Origin: Ascarosepion bandense
Taxonomy: Eukaryota > Mollusca > Cephalopoda > Sepiida > Sepiidae
Direction of reading: 5' to 3'
Assembly: GCA_037127315.1 (NCBI GenBank)
Contig: JBBBDQ010001185.1
Span: 346,501-410,500 of the forward strand
Length of the DNA stretch: 64,000 nt
Part shown: in pieces, positions 1 through 11,935 of the stretch
Layout of the letters: each line of letters begins with the position of its first letter
How positions within the stretch are numbered: position 1 is the first letter of the stretch
Notes under the pieces: generated by a model
Databases searched by the model: none
What the model was told of the DNA's origin: nothing
The model's input: the letters and a program-made list of their open reading frames with translations, nothing else
Translations under genes and position numbers: made by a program

Positions 1-129
1 TTGTACTTCTTGAATGAGCGACATAGTGAAAATATTAGCATCACATTGACAAGTAAATACTGATGAATGGGCATGACATGAGCTTATATAATGTAGCGGA
101 AAAAAGAAGGAGTAGCGATACATACGAGA

Positions 130-1190
130 GTCGGCTGAAAAGTTCATAGGCTGACCAAGATAGTTACATGGAGTGTGACCAAACGAGGTTTATTTTTTCT
201 GATAGCACCCCCCTTGTGGTTCACAAAATTCTTACATGGGTGTTTGGATCCCATTGGTGAAAATGTTTTCATCCTGTTGGTCAAAACATTCACCAACAGC
301 ATATATGATGTCGTCATCACTACGATATTCGTTCCCAGCCAAGTGTTTATTTCATGTTGGGTTAATCAGGAGAGTAGGAAGAGTTATCAACCAGTTCAAA
401 GCTAGACTTACGAACAGCAGCTATTGAAACCAAGGACTTCCTGATGAAGCAAGACCCTTACATCAGTTTTTCTGGGCGTTTGACCTTTTGTAACTGTCTA
501 AACAAGTTGCTATAATACTCACCATTGATGATGTGGTCTTTTCAAGGTAGTCAATAAACACAATGCCTTTTGCATCCGAAAAAAAAACTGAAGCCATAAT
601 CTTTCCGGCAGATGAAACAATCTTGATCTTCTTTTGAGCTGACGAGGAGGGTCTTTTTCTTTTTTACTGCATGGATTGTCCCTTTGCCTCTGGCTTATGT
701 GATGAAACCGACACTGGGTACAAGGAAAACCAGCTGGATCTACCTCAAATACTGTCAGATTTTCCCGTGATACGATCACCTTACTGCCCTTTTGATCAGA
801 AGCAGAACCTTCCTTATACTAAGTTCCTTGTGCAAAGTAATCTCAACTCTTTTAAGGAATATGATAATAATACTGGCTATTTTATTTATAATCAATTACC
901 TGTCATCAATCAACATATAGGGAAAACGAACAATGTTTTCCAGGGTGGCAGTTGTTGTAGGGCGTCCAGACAACTTCAAGCCTCTCCCCTTCTCTCCTAA
1001 ATTCACTTGCTTCCTTTTAAACTGTTGGCAAAGCTGGAGCGTCATGCCCTAATGTAGCAACCATGTCAACATGGATGTCCTTGGAGGCTAAACCCTTTTT
1101 CTTCAGGTACTTAATAACACCACGATGCCAAATTTTGTCCATTTTTAAGAGATGTCGCTGCTAGTTACTTTGAAGTTTACTTTAAACAGT
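130..1190 (-). mobile_element. mariner-family transposase relic
   Basis: Read on the minus strand, successive frames give recognisable mariner transposase pieces in order. An N-terminal stretch near 1140-1030 reads YLKKKGLASKDIH followed by DMVATLG-like residues. A central piece near 600-520 reads IMASVF then DAKGIVFIDYLEK. A C-terminal piece near 345-250 reads NKHLAGNEYRSDDD. This is the usual order of a DD34D mariner: helix-turn-helix region, catalytic core, C-terminal tail. Frameshifts and stops separate the pieces, so no intact protein is possible, and the middle part (about 660-1010) is the most scrambled. The left edge near 133-150 (gtcggctgaaaagttcat) resembles a mariner terminus, but I could not match it to a right-hand partner. 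The family call is firm and the exact ends are not. Confidence 0.8.
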
Positions 1191-1640
1191 CAGGTGTTAG
1201 TTTACCTGGAAAGAAGCAACGTACTTATTAATAAGAAGAGTTGAAATTAATACATGCAAGATCCCACAGCTCTAGCACTACTTATTCATAATCACTCTAG
1301 TATAAGAGATAATGCATTTATAAAAAAAATGTTTTAGTTTCTTCCCATAGATTTAGTAGCAAATCTAAATTGTTGACAGATCCTTCAACAATTCATCAGT
1401 GTAAGTGCTACTTGTAACAACTGATAACATCTAGTCAAGAGCCTTTTATATGATTCAAACCTCCAATAAGTGTTATCATTATCTTCTTTTCTTTATTTCT
1501 CTATTTCTATTTTCGAATTGACCTTATACTGTGTATTTGAAAAATCTTTTTAAAACAATGTTCTACAGATCTTCTATACGATCACATACAGTGCTCCATT
1601 TATGTATTCATTTAACATTTTGGAAAATCAGGTACACATC

Positions 1641-1643
<3 letters not shown>
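1191..1643. other. intergenic, nothing recognised
   Basis: AT-rich DNA with short homopolymers. No coding frame, terminal repeat or RNA-like fold stood out. Confidence 0.5.

Positions 1644-1706
<63 letters not shown>
1644..1706. repeat. (CA)n microsatellite
   Basis: About 30 uninterrupted CA units. The reading frame that crosses it is a run of Thr-His and is not a gene. Confidence 0.97.
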
Positions 1707-1708
<2 letters not shown>

Positions 1709-1779
1709 CACACGCTCGTCTATATGTATGTTTTCATGTGTGTTTGTGTGTCTGCATCTATGAGATCCTTCTTTTACGT

Positions 1780-1940
1780 CCCTTCATTTCGGGATCGATC
1801 ACGGCTCTCTACAACATCCTATACTTCGTAGCTCTAAGGAATGCTTGTTCATATACTATCCTTCCCATCTCATTTCTGTTAAACATTTACACAAGCTCGT
1901 TGGGGTACGTTACGTGCTCTTTTCCCCTGCCTCTTTTGCT
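1780..1940 (-). mobile_element. RTE-like LINE C-terminal fragment
   Basis: The plus strand resembles, base for base in places, the better preserved stretches at 30100-30240 and 51280-51420. Each has a purine-pyrimidine block for a DxDxWR-like end, then 'gcagctct'-like and 'aagctcgt'-like blocks. In those copies the minus strand encodes the end of an RTE-type reverse transcriptase ORF, so this is a short relic of the same family. Similarity was judged by eye, and the ends are approximate. Confidence 0.45.
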
Positions 1941-2109
1941 TTCAATGTGTCCCTGTGGCTAACAAATTCTCTTTCCCCATATGTCACAAGAAACACGTGC
2001 TCATGCTCCCACATTTAGATTTAATTTCCTATAATTAGCAAGTAGTATTTAAAGCTTGTCCCACCTCCTATTTCGGAGTTGAGATATTTGCGTATATAGT
2101 CGGAGTTCA

Positions 2110-2216
2110 ATTACACCATATCAATGGCAGACACAGAAAGAAACAAAAGGATCTCCGAGAAAAGGTAATAAAGGAAAACAGGAGGAACGGACTAACCATC
2201 AATTGTAACAAGACTT
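2110..2216 (+). mobile_element. RTE-like LINE reverse-transcriptase scrap
   Basis: The plus strand encodes, with a frame break, ADTERNK and then RRNGLTINCNKT. This corresponds to the segment after the YADD box in the copy at 30668-30970 (GDTERKL ... NKGLNINCNKTEC). It is only about 35 codons, with stops, and lies opposite in orientation to the fragment at 1780-1940. Confidence 0.6.
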
Positions 2217-4389
2217 ACAATTAAAGACGATCATTTTGAAGATTGATATAGATTAAAATATTAATATAATTATGAGGAGACCAATATTTATTAAAAATAT
2301 AATCAATATAATCATGATGAGATCAATATTTATTGGAAAACGTTCAATAAAGTTTAAAATAATAAATTTTAAAGAGTTAAATATTGAGATTTTGAATATC
2401 AACCGATGACATCTGTTCTTCGTAAGGTGCCAAACATTTGCAACCAAATTGTATGCAACTCATGCCGAAAACTTTCTGAAAAACTTTCGAAAAATCGAGA
2501 AGGCCATGTGCATGATTTTCAGTGCAGTTAAATTCTATCAGAAATCGAAGTTGCATTTCTTTCAAAGCGAAGTTTCAAAAGTTAATTTAATTATGCAACA
2601 TTCTTTAATGAAGAAATGGTATAATTTCTTAAGATTTGAAATTGAAAATCTTTATAAATAGTTAAAAGAATGATTTTCTTAGTTTAGTAATTTAATAAAA
2701 GTACTAGTTAAAATCTGAAATGGCAACAGAATCCATTGAATCCATTGAATCCATTGAATCCATTGAATCCATTGAATACAAAAAGAAAAACAAGAAAACA
2801 CCATAAAAATCAGGTTGAGTTAAAGGTTAACTTGTTTTGTTTTTTTTTGTTTTTTTGTTTTTAGTTTTTGTTTTTTTGTGCTGATTTTTTTAAAAACTCA
2901 TTTTGGAATTGAGAAGTAATTTAAAAAAATGTTTCTTTAGCTAAAAGCGAATGTAAATAAACATGAAATTTTTTATTTCGATATTCCAGTCATGAAAATA
3001 GGACAAGAAAAAAATGACACTCATGATATTGGCAATATCATTGTATTCTAAGCATTAAATATTCTGACTAATTTTAAGAGCCCTCCATCCATCTTCAACG
3101 ATGCCTTTGAATTTTCATATCTTTATGTAATTATGCAAGACAAATTAGATTTAAATATTTTCTCTGAGTGTAATGTTATTCTTAATAGACAAAGCTAACT
3201 CAGTTACATGGCTTACATTAGTCATTATTCATAGGTTATACTTTGATATCAGATATGCAAAGTTGGTTTTATTATGCCTTTCTTCATAATACATATATTA
3301 TTAAGTGCTAATAGATTATCAAAGTTAGGTATAGGAATTTTCAAATCTTTGCTAAACATTTCTTAACAAAGCGACCATGCAAAACCTATATCTATAAATA
3401 CATGCATAAATATATGACATATGCACGCATAAATAAACACATACTAAATACATATATGCATATGCACATTCGTTCATAGTTTATGTAAGTTCTTTGTTAA
3501 GGATTTTTAATTTATTTTTCTATATTTCGGAACATATTCCTGGTTTTCATTACAAATTTAGATATAAATTATTCAATTTCTGAGCACTTTAAACTTTCAT
3601 AAGTCATTATTTGACCAAATATCTATAAAATATTATTAATTATAAGAGCAAACATACCAAATAAATTTTGATAAAAAACACAACGCGATAATTTAAAAAT
3701 GAACAAGACACGCGGAGACCTGATATTTGGAAAACGATGAAACTAACAAATCACAAAAAAAAAAAAATTTTTGATAATGTCTTTAGCCATACTTGTGTAA
3801 ATGAAATATTGTTGTCCAAATGTACCGAATTCTGTTATATTTATAAATAAACAAATGTTTCTTCATAAGATCATTAGGGCAGAAATATATGAACGCAGAG
3901 AGTTTAAGTCATAATTAGTATAGATCAACGATAAATAGAAGGAAATGGTGATAAGAATATTATGTTGTACCAACTCAAAATGTTTCTTAGGACATTAGAC
4001 GTCAGTGTTCTAACCCTGGTGTTAGATCAATCTATCAATATATCATGAAATCGTGTATATAAATATGAATATTAAAGAAAGTTTCATTTTGTCGGTGTGG
4101 GGGCTGTTGCTACCAGATTAGGTTGACATGCATGATGTTAATATCATCATCATTAGTTCCATGACTGGATGTGTTCACAGCTTAGACTTGACTAGATCTC
4201 TGCTTTGTCTTGATAAGCATTCATTCATGCTTAGCGTTTCTTGGGCAAGGTGAACCTAGCGGAGTTCATCCCTCTCCAATTTAGGCCACAGTCGATGTAC
4301 CAATTAGTGATCTATGTTTAGTTTATGTAAAATAAATTCCTGTCATTATTCCCTGAAAGAACATTATAAAATGTTTAGAACCTGGAATA
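2217..4389. other. AT-rich intergenic DNA
   Basis: No recognisable coding frame, and many A and T runs. The only ordered structure is the 9-bp tandem array listed separately. Short frames near 2253-2660 are low-complexity Ile/Asn-rich and show no family resemblance. Confidence 0.5.
2731..2776. repeat. 9-bp tandem repeat, about 5 units
   Basis: The unit tccattgaa repeats five times without error. It is a local minisatellite in otherwise unremarkable AT-rich DNA. Confidence 0.95.
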
Positions 4390-4397
4390 TTATATGC

Positions 4398-4782
4398 CAG
4401 GGGTGGTCACATTTGCTTAATATAAGAGCCATATACGATAAAGTTGCTTAATATAAGAGCCATATACGATAAAGTTGCTTAATATAAGAGCCATATACGA
4501 TAAAGTTGCTTAATATAAGAGCCATATACGATAAAGTTTTGATGTTTGAGAGCGGTAAGACCTAAACAACAGTTACACATATATTTCTGTTAGATACACA
4601 TTAACATTAAACTTACCTTTTAATCCAATGGGGTCTCAATTCATACCCAGTAAATAATTATAAAGATTGAATTTTTCTTGTTTACCTTTTACATTAATTG
4701 TGATGCAAAAAGGAACTCGGCTAACATATTTTTACGAGCCGCATATTAAAGGTCAAAGAGTCGCTGGTGGCTCACAACCTTC
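4398..4782. mobile_element. hAT-like MITE with 8-bp target duplication
   Basis: The left end starts caggggtggtcaca, the terminal motif typical of many hAT elements. The segment carries the 'gagccgcat'/'ggctca' blocks often seen inside non-autonomous hATs (near 4735-4775). It is bounded by identical 8-mers ttatatgc at 4390-4397 and 4783-4790, the hAT-type duplication length. The right terminal repeat is degraded (expected tgtgaccacccctg, seen only loosely). No transposase is encoded, so it would have been mobilised in trans. The flank agreement makes the boundaries credible, and the superfamily is inferred from the left end and the duplication length. Confidence 0.65.
4413..4537. repeat. 31-bp tandem repeat, 4 units, inside the hAT-like MITE
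   Basis: Four nearly identical units beginning gcttaatataagagccat start at 4415, 4446, 4477 and 4508, a period of exactly 31. The array sits at the left end of the MITE and probably expanded after insertion. Confidence 0.95.
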
Positions 4783-4790
4783 TTATATGC

Positions 4791-5739
4791 CTATGTGCTT
4801 TTGAATACACATGTATAGTCAAACACAATAAATAAAAATATAAGAAAATAACATTAAATTCCTGAAATGTTATATGTATGTTATTCATCATATGGAAATG
4901 ATACCATAATGATATTTTAACATAATTTAAAACATAACGTTTTAATATGTTACTATATATGTATGTATAATATGTATGCGTGTATACATAGATTATATCT
5001 ATAATATATATTAAATATTAATATAGTTAATATTTTTAAACATAATATTTCACATGAAATATTAAATATATGCTTTTGTATACGTGCGAACTGACACACG
5101 TAGCAAAAAACAAAAAACCCCCAAAAACGCCAGCACTGAGTGTACGAATTCAGCTGTTTTAAACTAAACATGGCCTCCAATCTGCCCCACTCACATACCC
5201 AGCTACTAATATAAGTTTTTAAATTTCCCCAAGAGTAGTTAGTCACCAGTGAAGATGACATCATTAGCACTGCAGCCTCCCTTCCAATTGACACATGTCT
5301 TCACCCTCGTTAATCGCACCCCCACCACTTCCACTTCAACAGATGACTCACCACATTCAACGATCACTTTCCACAACTTAGCATTTTGTTTGGAAGTCAA
5401 AAATGTGGATTTAAATTTATGATTCTTTTTAAATTTCAAAACGTATTGGTTAGCGGCAAATCTACAAGATTATTTCTCCGTATGTGATAAGTTATGTAAA
5501 TTTTTCGTGAGATGAATCTTGAAAATTTTGGAGTTTCCCAATAGATTCATGTGAATATGAAATGATTACAGACAATAAAATAAAAAATCAGTAAACGAAG
5601 AGAAGTAACATTATACAAAATGTTCCTAGTGTTTAAGCAAAAAATAGACCAGATTGCAATAAAGTACGAATCTTGGCCCATTATCGCATCATATATAATA
5701 TATATATATAAGTAAAATAAACCTAGTGAGCCGACAAAC
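4791..5739. other. intergenic, nothing recognised
   Basis: AT-rich. The minus-strand frames at 4953-5439 overlap one another, have no family resemblance and run into AT-rich hydrophobic residues, so I do not call them genes. Confidence 0.45.
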
Positions 5740-6240
5740 CTACAAAGGTTTCACCTAAGCGAACAAGTAGGAAAAAAGTGTCTTTAATCTAACATGTTTC
5801 ATTTTTAACAAGCTTCTTCAGATATTTATTAAAGACGAATGATTTTTAAATCCAAGAGACAGTATGTTGATTGAGATATAACGGTATTACTGATAAAACC
5901 AAATTTTTAAATAATTATATTGGTCATATCATTACATGCCTATCTAGACGACTAATGTTACGTCTATCAGACCTTAGCTTAATTAGGACTCATTTAAACA
6001 CACATGTGAACTTACCAAACTTCACCCGCAACATCCTAGTGAAAAATAATATCCTCATCTACATGTAAAAAAGATTAAAAAAATAATGGAAGCACTAATA
6101 ATAAAAAAAAGAAAAATCCCTAAACTCAATAACATTAATAAGAAAAGACTTGTACAACCCAAGATATTAAATAAAAAGCTTAATTGCAATACCATGTCAG
6201 TCGTCTTTAATCAAACTTTTATAAAAAAAAGGGAATGATG
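5740..6240. mobile_element. possible Penelope-type repeat relic
   Basis: On the minus strand, 5830-5785 reads ctgaaga, a weak stem-loop, then gaaacatgtta. That is the order of hammerhead core parts with a changed first box. Further right there is a short plus-strand frame (5871-6068) that I do not recognise. Penelope-like terminal repeats elsewhere in the window carry the same arrangement, which is the only reason for this call. Confidence 0.25.
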
Positions 6241-6315
6241 CCCAATGGATTTGGGCTTTTAAATTATAATTGTTTCTTTTTATTGTGTTTAAAAGACTAG
6301 AAACTCTTCTAAAAA

Positions 6316-6371
6316 TGATGATGATGATGATGATGATCATCATCATCATCACAGCATGATCATGATCATGA
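6316..6371. repeat. (GAT)n/(ATC)n palindromic trinucleotide array
   Basis: About eight gat units are followed directly by five atc units and then gatcat-type units. The array is therefore its own reverse complement and can form a hairpin. Confidence 0.95.
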
Positions 6372-6758
6372 TCGTCATCGGATCAATAGTTTGGCATCAT
6401 TCACTTACCAAGAAATTACATACAGAAAAAATGGAACAAATAATAATAATAAAACTTAAATGCAGTCATTACATATATAAAACATAGTTTTTATTTACCT
6501 ATATATGTAAAAATCTGTCAGACTGTTTTGCTGCGATACAAAAGAGAGGGGTGTGCATGTGTGTATGCTAGCCTTTTTTTATTATTTATATACTGACTAA
6601 TTTAAAGTGTACTTATTTTTTAATTACATCTTCGAAATTAAGTCACAGAAGCATTCTTTGTTGTTTTGCCAAAAGGCGAGCGCTTTTGACAATCCCTTCT
6701 GCTATTCATCAGAATTGTCCACGACTTGTATGATAAAGGCCGGTGTCATTTTGGTGAA

Positions 6759-7076
6759 TCAGTCAGTCAGTTAGTCAATTGCCGTACGGGATACATGCTT
6801 GGGTGATCATGTCTCTTTCGAGGCATGACTGACTAGTTAGAAGATTTTCCAGAAGTAGGTTGTCATTACTTCCTGAGGAATACTGGTTGCAAACAAAGGC
6901 TATAGAACCTAATCCTCTCTGCTATTTAACCCATAGCTGGAGGGAGAAGAACTGGATTAATACCTTTCTGAGTGTATTTGTGTATTAGTGAATGAAACGA
7001 ATTTGACTAGAATTCGAACTCGGCCTTCCCATTTCTCATTCGGAGCCGATATTCATTACACCACAATTCACATCCA
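6759..7076 (-). mobile_element. SINE-1, tRNA-derived SINE, copy a
   Basis: A roughly 300-bp family with at least seven copies in the window. On the minus strand it begins ggatgtg and has an A-box-like stretch (consensus from other copies tggtacagtgg) and a B-box-like gttcgaattcc about 45 bases on. A conserved body follows, then a tail with the inverted block catgtctctttcgagacatg. This copy has mutated box A but a clear body. Pol III transcription and LINE-driven spread are inferred from the tRNA-like head. Confidence 0.85.
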
Positions 7077-8029
7077 TGTTGGTAAATATGTAACCATAAA
7101 GAAATATTCCCATTGAAGCGCTGCTGAGAAGTTCTGTTTAGGAAATGGATTTTAGTGCTGCAGGAAATGATTACATGACTTTTTATTGAGTGAAAGAATT
7201 GAAAAACATATAGGATCATCAAGTTATGTACTTGTATTATTCATTTTTCACTTTATTTAATTCGTTTTGAAGAAAGAGAAAACGATCTTCAAAAAAAAAA
7301 ACAATCTTCTCGATCAAAGTGTTTGCACAACTTAGAATTGCAACTTGCTAATTTTTTATTTTTATTTTCATTTTATGAGCTTTTTTAGATGGTTTTAAGT
7401 CTGTGAGATCATTATACAGTCAAACTGTTGAAGCGTGTCTGTTTGTATATTTTACTGATGTTGCATACCTGCAGATTACCCGAAACTTTAGTATATCCCC
7501 CCCCAAAGGAAAAAATACGGCGTTTTTTATGTATCTCCACTCAATTTTCGATACCTCAATTTAAATTGAATTATTAAAAATAAAAAAAAGTTTTCTTTAA
7601 GCTATAATTTTAACTTTAATTGAAACCCAAGTGATTAAATTTACTAATTAGAGTAAGCAATAAACCTTGGTGCATTTCAAACTGAAATTATATTGATCGC
7701 AATCAAGATTTCAGGTTAATTTTTTTTTTTAATTTCAAACTTTTTTCATCGATTGCAAACAGTAGCCAATTCTCGGGTTTAAAAAATCTTACAAAAATAA
7801 AATACATCTCATTGACACATTATTTTATTCAAATTAACGAATTTAAACTTACCTGAATTTCCCTTAAAACAAGAATATTTGCTTACTGCTTGAATTTTTT
7901 CAAAAAAAAGATTCTCAATTACGGTAGCCTTGTTATCACAGCTGTCAACACCTTATCAGATGTGACAACTGATGATTTACATTAGCCGGCCAAAAGTATG
8001 GAAGATGAATTTGATATAAAAGGTTACAC
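7077..8029. other. intergenic, nothing recognised
   Basis: AT-rich, with long T and A runs. No coding frame or repeat boundary is visible. Confidence 0.45.
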
Positions 8030-8828
8030 GGATTTTGGTGGACCTGAAGAAGACTACCACCACCTTTAAATTTGTTGTTTTTCAAATTTTTAAAAAATTT
8101 TCAGTGCAATCTGATCGATTACACCCTAAACTCTTTGAATGACAAAAAATAATTGGAAAAATTTCAATATTTAAGCAATTTTAGGGGTCTCGTTTTTCAT
8201 AAAACTTTATAGTAAATCGATCCACCATTTTGGAACCTCTCGCCGATACATTACCACCACCTGTAAATTTGTTGATTATCAATTTTTTTTCAGTGCAATC
8301 TTATCGATTAAACCCGAAACTTTCTGATTGACAAAGAAAATTTGGAGTAATTTCAAAATTTAAACAATTTTGAGGGGGGGGTCAGTTTTTCATACAACCT
8401 TATAGTAAATTTGCAATTAACCTTTGCAATTAACCTTTTTGCTTGCGCAAAACTTTTAACTTAAAATTATCTTTTTTGCAACTGAATCCTTTGCGAAATT
8501 TTTGAATAAAGCCATTCTTGGAATTTCCGCGGAAGATGCCAGTGTAAGAACTAAAGAAAACATGAAAAAGACAAAAACAAGAGCAGCAATTCGTCCCAAA
8601 AAACCAAAACAAAGCGACACCAACGCGAGTGGTGCCAAGATGGACGATCGATTTACTATAACGTTGTATGAGAAACTAAGCCCCCCTAATATTGAAATTT
8701 TTCTAAATTGTTTTGATAATCGGAAACTTTATGTAATAATCAATAGGACTGCGTTGAAAAAGTAAAAAGAAAAAAGAAAAACAACAAATTTAATGTTGGT
8801 GGTATTCTTCTTCAGGTCTCCCCGGATT
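8030..8828. repeat. Segment bounded by 50-bp inverted repeats, with an internal direct duplication
   Basis: The block at 8030-8083 (ggattttggtggacctgaag then aagactaccaccacc) recurs in reverse complement at about 8776-8828 with a few changes. Inside, 8053-8216 and 8249-8411 are imperfect direct repeats of about 160 bp. An 87-codon lysine-rich plus-strand frame (8502-8765) lies between the arms, with no recognisable domain. The arrangement suggests a foldback or MITE-like element. No target duplication is evident, so the class is open. Confidence 0.6.
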
Positions 8829-10516
8829 TTTTTTTTTTTTATGTAAGGGAGAACAACCCTTGAATCACGTGACCTTTAAAGATAAAGATCTCGTACGGCC
8901 ACCCGTACAAACAAAAACCGGGTAATCAATATGCAGAAAAATAAAATGTTTTAATTATTTGACAAAAAAATGAGCACCCTTTTTTAAAGTAGCTGTTTAG
9001 ATTTTTCGATTAGTAAATATATTCGTCACACATTAAATTAAAAACATCTGAGAGACCTCTAAGGAGGAAATTTTAAAAGATTTTTGAAACTTTGAGAAAT
9101 TACTTAATAAAATATAATGAAAAATAATAAAAATGAAAACAATTCTTGTAAAAATTCATTATCAATGGAAAAAAAAATTATTCAGACTATGGTATCATTT
9201 TATTTTAGGTTTATAAAAGCAATTAAAAGTTTATGCAAATAAAAAATGGCATAGTTTTATTGCATTTTTGTTTTCGCAATTCGGAGCAGATTTTCTAAAA
9301 ATGAGCAGGTTTTGAAGAAAAAAGACAGTTGATTAGCTTTCCTTAATGACTTCCAAATTTAATTAAAACTATATGTTGAGACCTAGTCGCATTTTTCGAC
9401 ATTTCTGGAAATCATTTGGTGGGAGGTAACATATGTAAAAAAATTTTTACCAATATTTTCTAAAAATAATTATTCCGAAACTGATTTCAGTCAATTATGA
9501 AAAAGTTCTGAAACTTTCATAAAAATCCAACCATTATTTTATTTTTGCAAGAATTTCCAAATTAATGTGTCTTTCACAGTCAAAAATGCCTTAATATTAC
9601 GTTTTGACGTACTAAACACTGGCGTCAATTTATGCCTCGCACTGACGAGAGAAAAAAAGATTTTCTACCACTAAATGAACCTGTTAGAAACAATTAAAAA
9701 TTTTTTAAAAACCATTAAAAAACAGTTTGATCTTAATGATAGCATAAACATTTTGCCGAGAAAACTTTGTTTTTATTTAATTTAAGGCCTTTTTTTTTCA
9801 GACAATGCTGTTTTTTCAGCGATTTTTTTACGTACCTACATTTGTTTAATACAGTTACCGATATCGACAAAGTCAACGCCACTGGATTATAAACACATGA
9901 ATATTGATGAATATTGATTTCGAGACAAACATACACTGTCACTAAACGACAGAACCTACGTCGTTTCCAGTGACGACATTTATATTAAAGTTTGATGGGA
10001 CAAGTTAAGAGTATAAAAGTATGACTCCGTTAATATGGTGGAATCGAGGTCGGTATTTTATCCGTTTGCTCTAGTTATGCGACTCTACACATGAAAAAGT
10101 ATTTAACATTAATCCCTACTTAGCGAGAAAAAGAACTTGACATCATCTAAAATAGGATTCTACAGATATAAAAATACCCTTTAATAATTTAAAATCCCTA
10201 GCAAGGGGCTAACATTAGATTTTAATCAGTTTAAGTACTTCTGTGTGTAAGGAGATGTGAATGTGAATGTGAATGTTAACTTGAAAAGTTCACATTGCTA
10301 ATTGATTATTGGATGTAATAAAATTATTTATGCAAAATTGTTCATGCTTTAAGTTCAATTTATATTAAAAACTTTTATTGATCATCGAATATTTTGCGAA
10401 ACTGCGGCTATGAAGCATCGATAACACGTTCTTATTTGGGACGCCTAACAAAACGATGTATAGCAGCCTTGTATCACTGACGGAATAGCTCTATCATAAT
10501 CATAACCATATGCAAA
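8829..10516. other. intergenic, nothing recognised
   Basis: AT-rich DNA rich in homopolymers. No coding frame of family type and no terminal repeats were seen. Confidence 0.45.

Positions 10517-10584
<68 letters not shown>
10517..10584. repeat. (TA)n microsatellite
   Basis: More than 30 uninterrupted TA units. Confidence 0.97.
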
Positions 10585-10586
<2 letters not shown>

Positions 10587-10773
10587 TTTTAATTTATTCT
10601 AATTATCGTTTTCATTTTTTTTATCCATTGCTTTATCACACGTGACACGCATCTGACTAATGAAACTATTCCTCTATCAACATACTGTCTCTTGGAATTT
10701 TAAATCATTCATGTTTAATAAATCGCTGAGGAAACTTGTTAAAGTGAAACATTTCAGATTAAAGACACATTTT

Positions 10774-10777
<4 letters not shown>

Positions 10778-10830
<53 letters not shown>
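10778..10830. repeat. (TA)n microsatellite
   Basis: About 26 TA units flanked on both sides by the same hexamer, ttttcc/tttcct. It lies 50 bases from the hammerhead fold. Confidence 0.97.
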
Positions 10831-10833
<3 letters not shown>

Positions 10834-10881
10834 CCTATATATAAATAATATTTTAGAACATGGACATATTTTTTTATATTT

Positions 10882-10937
10882 CCACTACAAATGGTACATT
10901 TGTTTCGACATTGAAACTTCAATGTCTCATCAGGCGG
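10882..10937 (-). ncRNA. Hammerhead ribozyme, type I, complete fold
   Basis: On the minus strand all conserved parts occur in order. Stem I strand CCGC is followed by core CUGAUGA and stem II GACAUUGAA/UUCAAUGUC (9 bp, loop GU). Core GAAA follows, then stem III ACAAAUG/CAUUUGU (7 bp including the A15.1-U16.1 pair, loop UAC). Nucleotide 17 is A, and the closing stem I strand is GUGG (one G-U pair). Cleavage is expected between positions 10886 and 10885. Such motifs are known in the terminal repeats of Penelope-like retroelements and in retrozymes. Here it lies downstream, in sense, of a retroelement C-terminus on the same strand at 11713-11865. Activity is inferred from the fold alone. Confidence 0.85.
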
Positions 10938-11862
10938 TATGGCTAAGAATGGAAAGCCTCTTTTCTTATATTTGGTCAGTTGTGTGTGGGATGTTAGTGG
11001 GGGTTTGTGATAAGGGAACAAGTCTCGTGGATTGACCGTTAGAATTTTGAAGAAAGTGAGTAGTTAATCTGGTTGATTAATGAGAGTCTTTGATTTCTAG
11101 ACAGATTTAACATTAGCAGTTGGAATGTAAGTTTTTATTATCTTGTGACTAGACTATATCCTTTAGGATTTCTTAGAGGAACAGGTTAGAGGTAGGATGC
11201 TTATTCAGTACAGAATATTTTTGTATTTAAGCCGAGTTGTTATAATTAATCTAAATTTGTATATTAATCTTAATTTTGGATTTAGGAAATTGATTTTTTC
11301 AATTAAATTGTAAATTTTTATTATATCACAGTTTGGAAACCGATTTTTTCTATTAAATTTTAAATTTTAATTAGATCACCGTTTGCGGTAAGATTTAATG
11401 TAAGAGGCAAATTTTAATGTTAGAAATTTAAGGTAATAGGTAAGCATGTAGTAAGTGCGTAATAAGTAGAATTTGATGTAGGAGGAAAGATTGAATGTTT
11501 GTATTTAAGGTAATAGGTGAATAGGTAATTGGTGTGTTTGTATTTAAGGTAATAGTTGAAGTTTAATGTGCGCATTAAGGACAGTTTTTATAATTAATCT
11601 AATTATGAATATTAAACCTTACTTTAGAATTTAGTAAATCGATTTTTTCTATAGAATTTTTAATTTTTTAGAAAAATTTCTAGGGGGTCCTACCTCTGGC
11701 TTTTTAGTATTTTTTAGCATGATTGTAAGGTTAGTTCTTTAATGTGCTTGCAATTTACTGTGGTTTCATGGCTCTGGTTTAAAAGCTTGTTACTATTCAT
11801 ATATTTAATGATTTCAATTTTTTCTTGAAGACAAAGGAAGCATGGTTCCTTTATAGATTTAG

Positions 11863-11865
<3 letters not shown>
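10938..11865 (-). mobile_element. GIY-YIG-type retroelement, C-terminal coding end plus 3' region
   Basis: On the minus strand 11865-11713 reads open for about 50 codons and ends in a stop. It has the pattern CFLCLQEKIEIIKY, then LLNQ, then NCKH. That cysteine/histidine pattern (CxLCxxEK ... LLNxR ... CRH) also occurs in the copy at 19390-19500, downstream of its GIY-YIG-like segment. About 750 bp of non-coding DNA with short internal reiterations (aaggtaataggt-like) separates this end from the hammerhead at 10882-10937. I read the whole as the 3' part of one element. The upstream reverse transcriptase is absent, with a (TA)n run at the break. Confidence 0.5.

Positions 11866-11866
<1 letters not shown>

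Positions 11867-11907
<41 letters not shown>
11867..11907. repeat. (TA)n microsatellite
   Basis: About 20 TA units at the 5' break of the minus-strand retroelement fragment. Confidence 0.95.
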
Positions 11908-11910
<3 letters not shown>

Positions 11911-11935
11911 AATGAACATCCACCTAACTAAAAAA

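Noticed and set aside
4413..4537. Regular 31-bp repeats considered as a CRISPR array
   Set aside because: Units are contiguous with no unique spacers, and the context is a eukaryotic MITE.
6316..6371. GAT/ATC array considered as a functional hairpin
   Set aside because: A simple trinucleotide array that changes strand explains it. There is no neighbouring transcript evidence.
10660..11021. Open frames on both strands through the TA run, with repeating Tyr-Ile
   Set aside because: Encoded by the microsatellite. The real signal nearby is the hammerhead on the minus strand.
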